A DNA stretch of 64,000 nt from Candidatus Pacearchaeota archaeon (GCA_019659125.1 JAIFVX010000002.1:62001-126000), one strand, 5' to 3'; shown: positions 49,992 to 60,060, counted from the stretch's first letter. The notes: generated from the sequence alone by a model not told the origin. Translations and numbers: made by a program.

Positions 49992-50837
49992 ATGAACTGC
50001 GTTATCTGTCAGGGAAATGTGAAACAAATCCCACTTATTCATGAAGTTTCTAGGTATACTAGAACAGCATATCCTCTTTTTGAATGCACCAACTGCGGGC
50101 TTGCACGACCTCACCCCCTACCCTATTCTGAAACCACGAAGCTATCTATCTATGATGTCCCTGAAAATATACGATTCTTCAATAAAGAGACCAAAACTAT
50201 TGAAGAATCAAGTCCAGAATATAAGTATTATTTCAGGCATTTTACGCCCTATATTGATCTTGTCAATAAGTATAACATTCAGGGATCATGCCTCGATGTC
50301 GGATGCGGTGTCGGACACCTTATGCACATGCTTGCAAGAAAAGGGCTGAATGTCGAAGGGATGGAAATAAGCCCTGATCTGGTAAGCGCTCTAAACAAAA
50401 AATTCAAAGTATATTGCGCTGAGGTAGGTGATAAAAGTATCAAGAAGAAATACGATCTCATTACCTTCAATCATGTTTTAGAACATGTTGAGCATCCTGA
50501 ATCATTCATTAAGGGAATATATAGTATGTTGAACGAGCAGGGATACATAATCTTTGCAGTTCCTTTTCTTTATGGGCTTATCCCACAGATCTTGCGCACA
50601 AAATGGTATGGACTTGGCTATGGCCAACACCTTAATTTCTTCTCAATAAAGAGTTTAAAGAACCTGCTGGAGAGAAACGGGTTTATAGTCCATGAATTCA
50701 AGAGACTGAGTGTTGACTATGCACACCCTGCATTTCCTCGAATAATGAACACCGTTGCCCAGATGATCATGAAGGGTGTTATTGCTATGAATTGGGGCGA
50801 TAATCTCTTTGTCGTGGCGCAGAGGAACGGAAAATGA
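49992..50837 (+). CDS. Zinc-ribbon methyltransferase (Methyltransf_23)
   Basis: This 281-residue protein has an N-terminal zinc ribbon (CVICQG and CTNCGLARPHPLP, four Cys) followed by a class I SAM domain with SCLDVGCGVGHLMHMLA and FNHVLEHVEHPESFI. Such ribbon-plus-methyltransferase proteins are frequent in capsule and sugar-modification clusters. The ATG at 49992 is preferred over a TTG at 49989. It overlaps the next FkbM gene by 4 bases, so both methylations may act on the same glycan. Confidence 0.85.
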   Translation: MNCVICQGNVKQIPLIHEVSRYTRTAYPLFECTNCGLARPHPLPYSETTKLSIYDVPENIRFFNKETKTIEESSPEYKYYFRHFTPYIDLVNKYNIQGSCLDVGCGVGHLMHMLARKGLNVEGMEISPDLVSALNKKFKVYCAEVGDKSIKKKYDLITFNHVLEHVEHPESFIKGIYSMLNEQGYIIFAVPFLYGLIPQILRTKWYGLGYGQHLNFFSIKSLKNLLERNGFIVHEFKRLSVDYAHPAFPRIMNTVAQMIMKGVIAMNWGDNLFVVAQRNGK

Positions 50838-51529
50838 ATCTCGGTTCACTCCTTTCTAAGGCATTTGAAAAATTCCCTGAATGGCCTATAAAAAATGACA
50901 TCCGATATTTTCTCGCCTTTAACAGGCTTGTACCTTCATTCGTCTCTGATCTCTCGCCAGTCAAGGGATATGAATTGAATTATCATATTAAGCCAGGAGA
51001 CATTGTTGTCGATGCGGGAGCATTTACAGGAGATTATACAGTATTTGCCGCAAAAAGAGCGGGTCCTCACGGAAAAGTTCTTGCATTCGAGCCTGATGCA
51101 AAAAACAGGAAGATTCTAGCACACAATCTCAACCATGAAGGATTGAGAAATGTCATAATAATCCCAAAGGGGTTATGGAACAAGAATACAAAGCTGCAGT
51201 TCAGCGGTTCTGATGGTCTGCACTCCACTCTTCTTGCAGGCAGTAAGGAAACGTCGATTGATGTCGTTAAGCTTGATGATGAATTGAAGAAACGGGGAAT
51301 AAGAAAAGTCGACGTCATCAAGATGGATATAGAGGGGGCTGAAATAGAGGCTATTCAGGGTTCTCTCGAAACATTAAAGAAAAACAAGGTGCATGTCATC
51401 ATTGCATCATACCATATCGTTGATGGGAAAAGAACATCATACTATATTGAAGATTTCTTGAGAAAGCACGGGTATCAGGCAAAATCTGATTTTCCTAAGC
51501 ATTTAACGACGTATGGCTGGAAGCCCTAA
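50834..51529 (+). CDS. FkbM family methyltransferase (copy 2)
   Basis: This 231-residue SAM-dependent O-methyltransferase has IVVDAGAFTGDYTVFAAKRAG (motif I), VLAFEPDAKNRKILAHNL, and VIKMDIEGAEIEAIQG (motif IV). It is similar to copy 1 at 36445 in the core only. It overlaps the zinc-ribbon methyltransferase by 4 bases and the convergent GT2 at 51526 by 4 bases. A glycan O-methylation role is inferred from position. Confidence 0.88.
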   Translation: MNLGSLLSKAFEKFPEWPIKNDIRYFLAFNRLVPSFVSDLSPVKGYELNYHIKPGDIVVDAGAFTGDYTVFAAKRAGPHGKVLAFEPDAKNRKILAHNLNHEGLRNVIIIPKGLWNKNTKLQFSGSDGLHSTLLAGSKETSIDVVKLDDELKKRGIRKVDVIKMDIEGAEIEAIQGSLETLKKNKVHVIIASYHIVDGKRTSYYIEDFLRKHGYQAKSDFPKHLTTYGWKP

Positions 51530-52512
51530 CTAATATTCAGTTTTGCTTTGGTAAACGCCCATATGTATGCAACTGTTGTTGCCCATACAAGAGGTGCATG
51601 AAGAAGCCAAGCCTTATCCTTATACTTGATAAGTGGAGGAATACTTTCAACTAATGCTGGAACGAAGAGAAGGTCCTTAATGACTTGATAGACAAAATTG
51701 ACTTTCCCAAATCGCCCCCACATTCCTTGAGACCATTTGAAGACCCTATCATGGGTGGCTCCCCTGACAAAATAGTATCTTCCCCATTTGACCTTCTTTT
51801 TTAGGAAATCCCTAGCACCTGGAGTCATGAGATGATGAAGATGTGCATCTTTTACAATAGCAATATTTGCACCGTTTGGACGTGAAGCCAAGAGATACGC
51901 TACATCCACATCCCGGCTGTATCCTCCAATACTCTTTAGCGTTTTCTTCCAGAGTGTCAGGTAATATCCTCCCGTAAGAAGAAAGTCATCTTTCGTGTTG
52001 TGGCGGACATAATACTTTCCCTTATCGACCAACCTTGCCCTTCCAAGCGATATTTGCGGATCAAGCGATCCATACATGGCAAAAGGATCTGTTCCTACAT
52101 AGCTCAAATATTGGTTAGTTAAATTATCCGATTTTACGACAGCCATTCTGCAGATAGCATAGGCAATGGTCTTGTCATTCATAAGAGGATAGATCATTTT
52201 GGTAATCCAGTCTTTTTCTACAAGTGCATTATCGGAATCAATGGTAACCACGATATCTCCTTTGGCAGCGTCGCATCCTATTGATTTAGGCATTCCTTTT
52301 CCCTCAGGATATCCTTTGACTTTTGTGAGAATGACTCTGGCTCCAAGCTTTCGTGCAACTTCAATCGTCCCATCTGTAGAATAGCTATCCACAATAATAA
52401 CCTCTATCTTATTTTTTGGATAGTCCTGCTTTCGTATGCTCTTAATAGCCCTTTCAGTAAAATCTTTGCAATTAAGGGTACAAATGACAAAACTTACTTT
52501 AGGAAGTTTCAT
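51526..52512 (-). CDS. Glycosyltransferase family 2
   Basis: This 328-residue GT-A protein has VSFVICTLNCKDFTERAIKSI, VIIVDSYSTDGT, and the DxD site IVVTIDSDNALVEKDW. It ends with a membrane-like segment near the C-terminus (FVPALVESIPPLI and PLVWATTVAYIWAF), so it is probably membrane-bound. It overlaps the next GT2 by 4 bases and is the last gene of the leftward run that ends the island. Confidence 0.87.
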   Translation of the reverse strand: MKLPKVSFVICTLNCKDFTERAIKSIRKQDYPKNKIEVIIVDSYSTDGTIEVARKLGARVILTKVKGYPEGKGMPKSIGCDAAKGDIVVTIDSDNALVEKDWITKMIYPLMNDKTIAYAICRMAVVKSDNLTNQYLSYVGTDPFAMYGSLDPQISLGRARLVDKGKYYVRHNTKDDFLLTGGYYLTLWKKTLKSIGGYSRDVDVAYLLASRPNGANIAIVKDAHLHHLMTPGARDFLKKKVKWGRYYFVRGATHDRVFKWSQGMWGRFGKVNFVYQVIKDLLFVPALVESIPPLIKYKDKAWLLHAPLVWATTVAYIWAFTKAKLNIS

Positions 52513-53423
52513 GAGGTCTTGTGGAAAATCTTATTTAAAAATCCTCCTAAAAATCCGAGGCCATAGGTAACATGCACAATAAAGAAGATGAATGGAAGTA
52601 TAAAGAATGCAGGAAAATTCCTGTTTCTCACTGATTCATAGAATGAGAATACAAGGGCTAGTATAACATAGGCTATCAATGGAAGAATAAAGAGTCTGCT
52701 TAAAGCCAGGAGGAATGGCAATGTAAGAATGTAGAGAACAAATAAAGAAGGGATGATAAATAATGGCTTTGCCTGAAGTTCCTTTTTAAGATCCCATTTT
52801 GTTTTTGCAATAGCATAGTCAAAAATTTGCTTCACAAGTGCTTTTAGTGTTGGTCTTCTTCGGTGATATACAAAGATCTCTGGAGAATAACCTACCTTGA
52901 GCCCGAGCTTTTTAGCTTTCTTGACGAATGCCACATCATCTCCAGGATATAATTCCCTATCAAACTTCAGCTTCTTAAAAACTGACTTTCTCACCGTAAG
53001 ATTGACACCACTAATATAATCATGATCTGCATTCAGGTTTAGTTTTGACTTCCTGTATCTCCTATTGACTCCTGGGGCTCCAAATGGGTCCTCAAGGACA
53101 TAGCCACTTACTCTTGCAAAGAATTTATCGCTCTTCGGGGTAATTTGAGCTCCTCCCACAATACTGATTTCCTTATGATCATCAAGGAAAGAGTCAATTT
53201 TCTTGAGAAAGTCTTTTTCTATAATAGCATCGTCGTCGAGAAATACAATTATTTCCCCTTTTGCTTTCTTTACACCATTATTCCTATTATCGGGGACATT
53301 AAGACCCTTTATGATAATCACTTCAAAATTCTTCTTAGGATAATCTAGCGTTTGTATGGAAGAAAGTATCTCTGCATCCCTCCACGGGGCAAGTGCAATG
53401 ACAATTGAGAATCGTTTTTTCAT
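52509..53423 (-). CDS. Glycosyltransferase family 2 with membrane helices
   Basis: This 304-residue GT2 starts MKKRFSIVIALAPWRDAEIL and has VIFLDDDAIIEKDFLKK (DDD site), and GDDVAFVKKAKKLG. About three helices at the C-terminus (LFIIPSLFVLYILTLPFLLAL, PLIAYVILALVFSF, FPAFFILPFIFF) anchor it. The longer open frame begins at 53516, but the ATG at 53423 overlaps the upstream gene's stop by 4 bases, so I use it. Donor unknown. Confidence 0.87.
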   Translation of the reverse strand: MKKRFSIVIALAPWRDAEILSSIQTLDYPKKNFEVIIIKGLNVPDNRNNGVKKAKGEIIVFLDDDAIIEKDFLKKIDSFLDDHKEISIVGGAQITPKSDKFFARVSGYVLEDPFGAPGVNRRYRKSKLNLNADHDYISGVNLTVRKSVFKKLKFDRELYPGDDVAFVKKAKKLGLKVGYSPEIFVYHRRRPTLKALVKQIFDYAIAKTKWDLKKELQAKPLFIIPSLFVLYILTLPFLLALSRLFILPLIAYVILALVFSFYESVRNRNFPAFFILPFIFFIVHVTYGLGFLGGFLNKIFHKTS

Positions 53424-54190
53424 TGTAACCGTGAAAGTAGCGAATCGTAGATTTTTATAAACCTTTTGAATGGGGAATGAAGAATCCTTAACCGCAATAT
53501 TGCAAGACCCATCCACGGGCCTGCCTTCTTGAAATTGATCGTCGAGTATTTCTTGTCACTCCATGTTGTGGGGACTTCCTTAATTGTATATCCTTGTTTT
53601 CTCATGGTGTAAAGAAGTTCCACATCAAATGCCCAACGAGTCATTCCCAGTCTTGGAATAACATCCTTGACTGCTTCAGCAGTAAAGACCTTTGCTCCGC
53701 ATTGTGTGTCTCTGTAGGGCATGAGGAAAAGAGCACGTATGATAACATTAAAGACTCGTGAGACAAAAATTCTCTCTGCCTTGGGTTTTGGACTAACGTG
53801 GGCTCCGGCAAGATACCTGCTTGCAATGACTCCATCGTGCCCTGGGAGTGCCTCTAGCAATGCATAAAAGCTTTCAGGAGATGTTGCCATGTCTGCATCA
53901 ACGAAACCAATCACATCGTTCTTTTTCTTAAGGACCTCTTTACAACCCTCAATGACTGCATATCCTTTCCCTCCTCTCTGGAGGTTTATGCTTTGAATTC
54001 TTGAGTTTTTCTTTGAATATGACTTAATGATCGCTTCAGTCCTATCTTTTGTTGCGTTAATGACAACAAGGATCTCGTAGTCTAACTTCTTCTTCACACG
54101 AAGAGATTCAAAATAGGAGGAATAGCTCTCGAGAGTCTTTGCAATCCTTTTCTCTTCATTATGTGCGGGAATTACGATCGACAGTTTCAT
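53420..54190 (-). CDS. Dolichyl-phosphate sugar synthase-like GT2
   Basis: This 256-residue GT-A protein has LSIVIPAHNEEKRIAKTLES, VIGFVDADMATSPESFY (the DAD site), GVIASRYLAGAHV, and YRDTQCGAKVFTAEAV with the family Cys-Gly-x-Lys. This is the Dpm1/Alg5 pattern: it charges a polyprenyl-phosphate with glucose or mannose. It starts at ATG 54190, with TTG at 54196 also in frame, and overlaps the flippase end by 32 bases. It would feed the PMT-like enzymes. Confidence 0.88.
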   Translation of the reverse strand: MKLSIVIPAHNEEKRIAKTLESYSSYFESLRVKKKLDYEILVVINATKDRTEAIIKSYSKKNSRIQSINLQRGGKGYAVIEGCKEVLKKKNDVIGFVDADMATSPESFYALLEALPGHDGVIASRYLAGAHVSPKPKAERIFVSRVFNVIIRALFLMPYRDTQCGAKVFTAEAVKDVIPRLGMTRWAFDVELLYTMRKQGYTIKEVPTTWSDKKYSTINFKKAGPWMGLAILRLRILHSPFKRFIKIYDSLLSRLQ

Positions 54191-55385
54191 GATCAATTAG
54201 GAATACGGAAGCCCATAGGAACAAGGCTGAAGCAACTATAAAGGCTAGAGCAAATTGAATGAGGTTGTGGGAGAAGTAAACAAGGAGGATTAATTCTATG
54301 GGGATTGCAAACACAAGAATCCCATATCCCTTAACCCTTCCTATGGACAGCTTATATGAGAGTGTCGCATATCCTAAAGAAAGCAGACTGACAGCACAAC
54401 CCAGATAGAAGAGTATTGAGGATGACTGAACAATGACCTTGCCTGAAAATACTTTTATGATAATGTTCGGGAAAAAGAAGAAAAGCGTGAGGGCCACCAC
54501 AATGCATATTCCAATCAGAATAAGTGCCTTCATGAACAACTTCTCTTTCTTGCCCTTAGATTGGGCTGTTAAAGGAAACATTGCTTTGGTGATTGGCTGA
54601 GTCGCAAAGAAGACAGTTTTTGCCATCATGGATGCAATTGCATAGGCTCCTGCGATGTCAGGACTAAACATAATTCGGGCAATGATAATATCTGCGCTGT
54701 AGAGAACCAGTGTTGTCAGCGTCGCTAAAAATACTGGCTTTGAGTACCTATAGATGTCCGGAGTTGCAGCGGCCTTCTCCTTTTGAGAGAATATGCTTCT
54801 TAAAGTAATGAAGGAATAGAGAAAGGCTATAAGGCCTGCAATAATTGTGGCTGTTATCGCCCCATATACTTTCCATCCAATCATGACGAGAAGAAATGCT
54901 CCTAAAAGCTTCAAAAACCCTTCAATGATCATATTTACTCCAAGAGAGACAAACATCTTCTTCCCCTGCATAATACCTCTTGGAATAGGGATAAGGAAAG
55001 AGTAGAATATAATAAGTCCATTGAGAACAAGCAAGGGAAATGGTATTTTCAACAGTGGAGAGACGACAAAGATAACGGCGAGATAGCATACTCCTAACAA
55101 TACTGCAAAGACAAGAGATCTTTTTAGGGATTTTTTAAATATATTCTTTAATTTTCCAGGGTCATTTTCCTGTGAGGAATACTTGGCAAGGATTGTCTGG
55201 ATTGATTCCGAGAATATGGCTAGGATATAGAGAATAGAGAAAAGCGTTGCCAGTATACCATATTCTGCCACTGTAAGGAATCTTGCCATGAGAAAATGGA
55301 AAAAATAGTTAAACGCCTGAAATGCGTTGAAGGTTACAAATAATATGATGCTTCCCGAAAGTAAACTCCAATTTCTATCAGCCAT
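54159..55385 (-). CDS. Oligosaccharide flippase (Wzx/RfbX type)
   Basis: This 408-residue membrane protein has about 12 helices. The first pairs are in SLLSGSIILFVTFNAFQAFNYFFHFLMARF and YGILATLFSILYILAIF (read in pieces). It is shorter than, and not closely similar to, the flippase at 24204. The ATG at 55385 is preferred, since the open frame before it begins at a TTG. It overlaps the GlcNAc-1-P transferase gene by 8 bases. It likely flips the finished lipid-linked oligosaccharide for AglB. Confidence 0.85.
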   Translation of the reverse strand: MADRNWSLLSGSIILFVTFNAFQAFNYFFHFLMARFLTVAEYGILATLFSILYILAIFSESIQTILAKYSSQENDPGKLKNIFKKSLKRSLVFAVLLGVCYLAVIFVVSPLLKIPFPLLVLNGLIIFYSFLIPIPRGIMQGKKMFVSLGVNMIIEGFLKLLGAFLLVMIGWKVYGAITATIIAGLIAFLYSFITLRSIFSQKEKAAATPDIYRYSKPVFLATLTTLVLYSADIIIARIMFSPDIAGAYAIASMMAKTVFFATQPITKAMFPLTAQSKGKKEKLFMKALILIGICIVVALTLFFFFPNIIIKVFSGKVIVQSSSILFYLGCAVSLLSLGYATLSYKLSIGRVKGYGILVFAIPIELILLVYFSHNLIQFALAFIVASALFLWASVFLIDHETVDRNSRT

Positions 55386-56394
55386 AAAAAATTCCCTGTC
55401 TAAAAATAACAAAACCTAGAAGAATGATGATGATCTGGAAGATCCATAGAGTGTATACCACTCGCTTCTCTGTAGGCTTTATCGAAGATTTTTGAAGAAG
55501 GGCTATAGCAACATGCTCCAATCCATAGAGCTTATCATACGGCAGTGCAAGGGTCCCATCTTTCTGAGGTTTTCCGAACGACTGCTTTATGAGTTTACCC
55601 CGTGATTTCAGAATTACTTCAAGTATATAGGGAATGAAGAAAAATACGGCTATCTTTTCGAAATTACCGAGAATTGAAAGGATTGCGCACAATGCTCCGA
55701 CGGAATATGTAAGGACATCACCTGGAAATACTTTCGCAGGATAGAAATTATAATAGAGGAATGCTATAAGTGCAACCACCATACAGAGCGCAAGGACTGA
55801 AAGCCATGACTGACCTGTTAAATACGCGACAAGACCAAGAGCTATCAGGATAAGGGTTCCCTGACCTGCTTCGAGGCCATTGTGACCCGCAATCATGTTA
55901 AATGTCGTTGTTGCTGCGACAATTCCTAAAGGTATGAGGACAAGAGGATAAAAGAATCCGAGATCTACTTGCCCGAGGAATGGAAAAAGAATTAAACTTC
56001 TTCCTGCATTGATTACCATGAGAGGTATTGCTGCGATAATAACCAAGAAAATTCTTGATTTTATAGAAAGCCCTCCGTGAACCCATCCTAGAAGATCATC
56101 CACTAATCCTATTCCACCTGCAAGTGTTACAACGAGAAGGGTAGCAAGAATTTCGATAAGATAATCAGTCGTATGAAGATAAAATACTCTGTAAGCCACC
56201 AAAAGCAAAACGCCAACAATAAACCCGAGCAGCACCATGATTCCTCCTGAACCGGCCACCTTTTCAGCTTTAATCTTATTCATATCATCCCATAGCAACC
56301 CTATCTGTCGGGCCTTCTTCATCCAGAATGGAAGTAAGAACAAGGTTATGAAAAAGCTTGCCAGGATCGGGATGAGAAGAATTCCGCTTGCCAT
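55378..56394 (-). CDS. Polyprenyl-phosphate GlcNAc-1-phosphate transferase (GPT/AglH-like)
   Basis: This 338-residue membrane enzyme moves GlcNAc-1-phosphate (or a relative) from UDP-GlcNAc to the dolichyl phosphate, starting the lipid-linked glycan. It has about 10 helices, WDDMNKIKAEKVAGSGG (35-51), the Asp pair in GLVDDLLG (97-103), NMIAGHNGLEAGQG (166-179) and FPGDVLTYSVGA. These are the Alg7/MraY/AglH blocks. The start overlaps the aglB stop by 1 base (TAATG), so the first and last steps of N-glycosylation are encoded together. Confidence 0.9.
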   Translation of the reverse strand: MASGILLIPILASFFITLFLLPFWMKKARQIGLLWDDMNKIKAEKVAGSGGIMVLLGFIVGVLLLVAYRVFYLHTTDYLIEILATLLVVTLAGGIGLVDDLLGWVHGGLSIKSRIFLVIIAAIPLMVINAGRSLILFPFLGQVDLGFFYPLVLIPLGIVAATTTFNMIAGHNGLEAGQGTLILIALGLVAYLTGQSWLSVLALCMVVALIAFLYYNFYPAKVFPGDVLTYSVGALCAILSILGNFEKIAVFFFIPYILEVILKSRGKLIKQSFGKPQKDGTLALPYDKLYGLEHVAIALLQKSSIKPTEKRVVYTLWIFQIIIILLGFVIFRQGIFYG

Positions 56395-59102
56395 TATGCT
56401 TGTTGAACCGACGTATCAGGATACGTAGTGCGAAGATAACTTTCATTTACTACCATTCCTTGTGGATAGTGTATCTCCCATATTCTAATAGGACCTCGAA
56501 GACCTTGGTAGTCAACAAAATCGCCAATGTTGGCGTTCTGAGATTTTAAGTATGCGACAAGAGCGTCATCTTCGCTATGAGCAAGGGTAAATGAGGGATT
56601 ATTTTCATTGTAGAGATACAATCGAGCAAGCTGTGACTTTACTGTCCTATTGCTTAAATATAACAGCGCTCCATCGACATCAAGATTCAACCCTGCTGAT
56701 GTCTGTGTTGCTCGAGGGAACAAAAAGACTCCTGCATCAAGCCCTGAACCGAAGTCAATTAAGGTCTTATCATATACATATCGAAGAGGAATTGCATATT
56801 GCTTCGCTGGCAATCCTTTTTGTGCACATTCAAGGCAGTCGATATACAATCCCTGAACACTTGTTAATTTTGACTGCTGACGGATTATCATGACACCTAT
56901 GATTGCAGCCTTACCTGCAGGAAGGAACACTTGCGTTCCATTCAAGCTATACATAACATCCGCATCCAAGGTTGTCCCTCCCCCATAGACAAACGTTGTA
57001 GCATTTTTTGCCTCTCTGGTTTGTGAGGGATCTTTCTGGAATTCTGCCAGCCAACTTGCACGGTCATAGTTTTGATCTGATCCAATAGTTGAGAATGCAG
57101 AGTATTTCCCTATGTCACTTGAATCTATGAGGAAATGAGTTGTGTTATGTGCGTAAAGGAAACTTAATGCTGCGTCATTGTCGGGCCCTGTTAATGCATA
57201 TCTCCCCATGAGGTGGTTCCAATAAGGAATAGCATTCCCTCCGTCAAGCACCGTCGCGCGCTCTCCTATCGTTTGAATCCAATATCCATAATCCCACCAG
57301 TGACCAAAGACTGCGTTGGTTGGAGTAGAGGTCCTTACCCAGGCCATGGCTTTCTGCCATTGTTGCGTATAATCGTAAGGAGCATAATTCTGTGCAGTGT
57401 TCTTGCTTTCATTATAGAATGCATATGCTGAGAACAACGCAGCGATAATGATGATACCTGCTGCTGCAAGAGATAGTATCCGCTTCAGATCTCCCGAACT
57501 TCTCCAAGCTCGCACACTGAAGACAACTAAGAAGTATGCCACAATAATAGATGTTGGAGGAACAAGAACCATGACTAATCTGACCGCTGCTCGTGCTCCA
57601 ATGACTCCTAAGATAAAGAACGACGAGAGCAGAATATATCCCACATCGATATGAAGGAGTTTCTCTGATTCTCCTTTCTTATAATACTGATAATAGTAGT
57701 ATCCGAATGTTCCCAGGAAAGCAATAAGACCAAGGGAATAGAATGCTATGCTTGCGAAGCTGGTTCCATTGAAAATACTGCTTCCACTGTATCTTCCAAA
57801 GATAAGCGAGGCTATGAAGAAGGCATATGCGGATGTTGTTAGTGTTCTTTCCCTTTTAGTGAAATGAGATACCATATTCCAGTAGAGATAGATGGAACCT
57901 ATAAGGAAGAGCCAGAAGAAGAAAGGAATTCCTCGAATGACTGGACCAAATGAATCAGCCCATTCACTGAAGAACGGCTGCCTGTTCTCAGCCACCGTTA
58001 AACCAAGACGGTCACTGATAGGGCGGATAAGTGCCTGTTGGATGACTCTGAACTTGTCGAATATAAATGAAGGTCCTCGCAATACCATCCCTCCAAGAGC
58101 TCCTAGCACAACAGCGCAGACAAGAGCAATCACCGGCCGGGGAACCTTATGGAATGACTCAACATGTCGTTTCAAGCGAGTGTGAAATATAATATTGTAG
58201 ATAATGAGCGATCCAATTGCAAGCAAGGGGATAAGTGCAATAAACGACGTCATGAATCCGACATAACGCAATGTAAACAGCCGTGAAGTAATGATGAGAT
58301 GAGGGATCATCCACGCAAGGGCGATGTAGAGTTTTTTACGAGAAGTTTCGCCAAGTAGGAATGTTATAAGAAGTGTAACTCCAATAGCTAGGAACACATA
58401 GGTATATCCTCCCCAGATAAGAGCCATAGCTCCTGTTGAGAGGCCTGAAATAACTGCGAGAGAAATCTGATGCCATTGCTTCTTGGCTTTCCAAGCCGCT
58501 ATGAAGAAATAGAATGCTACTGCAAGGTAAAAGAATGCAGCGGATTCCTTTTCAGGAATTCCTGCTATAGTTCGTGGAAGCAATGAAGGTATGGTGATGA
58601 AAAAGAATGAACTGATAAGTGCAATGAGATTGGCCTTTTTTGCGCCAAGAGTATCAATGAAGAGAATCCGTGCGAAAAAGAAGAATGCAATGACCGTGAT
58701 TGCAAACATGAATACGGGGAAGATAACCGATGATTGCTCCACCGATGTCGATCCAAAATGAACGGCAATCTTGTGGAACCAGGCCATAACATATGTGTGA
58801 AGCACAAGCTCATTACGGACATCAAATCCTAGAGGAACATACCTCATTGTGTCAATAGTCATAAGAGAGCCGTGCTGGACAATATATTTAGTCCAACGAA
58901 GGAAAAGGAAAGGGTCTAAGTCAGGGCCAAGAGTCCAGCTTCCCGTTGTTACGTCTTTCAGCTTTGACAGATTAAGGGTTCTTAGCCAAACCGAAAACCA
59001 TACAAGAATTGCAAGAGCAATATAGCTTAACCACAAGTATTTTTTTCGTAAGAACTCAAGAGCCTTGGCCTTTCGCTGTTCGAATAGTTTCTCGTCGTCC
59101 AT
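56394..59102 (-). CDS. aglB: Oligosaccharyltransferase, STT3/AglB family
   Basis: This 902-residue enzyme transfers the glycan from the lipid carrier to Asn in secreted proteins. It has about 13 membrane helices in the first half, the first-loop metal motif GPDLDPF (Asp61-Asp63), and the catalytic HWWDYGYWI (WWDYG near residue 600), followed by a soluble external C-terminal domain. Length is typical of archaeal AglB. A TATA box (rc gctttatatagta) precedes the ATG. It heads the leftward operon aglB-GPT-flippase-Dpm1-like-GT2-GT2. Confidence 0.95.
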   Translation of the reverse strand: MDDEKLFEQRKAKALEFLRKKYLWLSYIALAILVWFSVWLRTLNLSKLKDVTTGSWTLGPDLDPFLFLRWTKYIVQHGSLMTIDTMRYVPLGFDVRNELVLHTYVMAWFHKIAVHFGSTSVEQSSVIFPVFMFAITVIAFFFFARILFIDTLGAKKANLIALISSFFFITIPSLLPRTIAGIPEKESAAFFYLAVAFYFFIAAWKAKKQWHQISLAVISGLSTGAMALIWGGYTYVFLAIGVTLLITFLLGETSRKKLYIALAWMIPHLIITSRLFTLRYVGFMTSFIALIPLLAIGSLIIYNIIFHTRLKRHVESFHKVPRPVIALVCAVVLGALGGMVLRGPSFIFDKFRVIQQALIRPISDRLGLTVAENRQPFFSEWADSFGPVIRGIPFFFWLFLIGSIYLYWNMVSHFTKRERTLTTSAYAFFIASLIFGRYSGSSIFNGTSFASIAFYSLGLIAFLGTFGYYYYQYYKKGESEKLLHIDVGYILLSSFFILGVIGARAAVRLVMVLVPPTSIIVAYFLVVFSVRAWRSSGDLKRILSLAAAGIIIIAALFSAYAFYNESKNTAQNYAPYDYTQQWQKAMAWVRTSTPTNAVFGHWWDYGYWIQTIGERATVLDGGNAIPYWNHLMGRYALTGPDNDAALSFLYAHNTTHFLIDSSDIGKYSAFSTIGSDQNYDRASWLAEFQKDPSQTREAKNATTFVYGGGTTLDADVMYSLNGTQVFLPAGKAAIIGVMIIRQQSKLTSVQGLYIDCLECAQKGLPAKQYAIPLRYVYDKTLIDFGSGLDAGVFLFPRATQTSAGLNLDVDGALLYLSNRTVKSQLARLYLYNENNPSFTLAHSEDDALVAYLKSQNANIGDFVDYQGLRGPIRIWEIHYPQGMVVNESYLRTTYPDTSVQQA

Positions 59103-59142
59103 AGTAGTCCTAGTGTGTAAAAATACTATATAAAGCTTTCAA

Positions 59143-60000
59143 TCAGAACAGGGCAGGTGTTATAAAGACTTCTATCAGGGCTGCAAGAAAGAGAACAACG
59201 ACTGCGACAATGATCAGATTCAATGAGTCCTGTAAGATTTCCCAGAATTTCTCAGTTCCTGCTTCATGCTTTATCACAGCCACAGACACCATGCCTCCGG
59301 CCAATGCAACGGTAAAGTATGAGGCAATTTCAGGGATACCATGAATCATATATCTCATAATTCCCATGGGCAACCCACTTAACTGCGATTTTGTGAAAAT
59401 GACTACTGCAGCCGATATCACTGTCGCATTCCACGCCAGCACGAAAATCACCCCTGCCCCAAAAAGAAGTGAAAAGAGAAGTGTGAAAAGAAGTACATAC
59501 ATGTTGTTGGTGAAGATAAGGAACAGCCTTTCTTTATTCGTGAGGAATGCCGAAGGGCCTCCTGCTTCTCTTAATCCGTACTGCTTGACACATTCATTGT
59601 AGCTTGTCGGTCTGTTAATGAGGCAGTACGTTTCAATTTGTGCCTTGAACGTTGCTGTTGATGAAAGAACTGTATACCATATGGAAAATGCAACGACAAA
59701 TCCTACAAAGAGCCACATGAAGGCAAGAATTGCACGCTCATGTTCCTTCAAAAGGGAAAAAGATGTCTTGTCTCGAGTTATCCTTTTCTCTTCAAGCTTT
59801 ATGGTATAATAGATGAACGGCATGGAAAACATTACCGTAAATGTCACTACAAGGACTCCTGCATACTTTGACAGCACCGCATCCTGGGCAAATATCCAGT
59901 TTACGAGAAGCAGTGAAACGCTTGCATAAAATGCTCCGACGAAGAACAGTTCCCACGGATGTCTTTCGGCTTTCCTTGGATTGATGAGCATCTCGAGCAT
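59143..60000 (-). CDS. SpoIIM-like membrane protein (DUF95)
   Basis: This 285-residue protein has about six helices and the DUF95/SpoIIM pattern, including NNMYVLLFTLLFSLLFGAGVIFVLAWNA and the late YMIHGIPEIASYFTVALAGG motif (HGIPE block). In spore-formers SpoIIM helps peptidoglycan remodelling; in archaea its role is unknown. It is also a common neighbour of surface-layer and glycosylation genes. The gene is divergent from the transketolase, and both TATA boxes lie in the 60-base gap. Confidence 0.8.
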   Translation of the reverse strand: MLEMLINPRKAERHPWELFFVGAFYASVSLLLVNWIFAQDAVLSKYAGVLVVTFTVMFSMPFIYYTIKLEEKRITRDKTSFSLLKEHERAILAFMWLFVGFVVAFSIWYTVLSSTATFKAQIETYCLINRPTSYNECVKQYGLREAGGPSAFLTNKERLFLIFTNNMYVLLFTLLFSLLFGAGVIFVLAWNATVISAAVVIFTKSQLSGLPMGIMRYMIHGIPEIASYFTVALAGGMVSVAVIKHEAGTEKFWEILQDSLNLIIVAVVVLFLAALIEVFITPALF

Positions 60001-60060
60001 TGATAGGGTATGGAAGGTCGGCTTAAATAGTTTTTTATACCCTTTTGGGCTTTACAGGCC

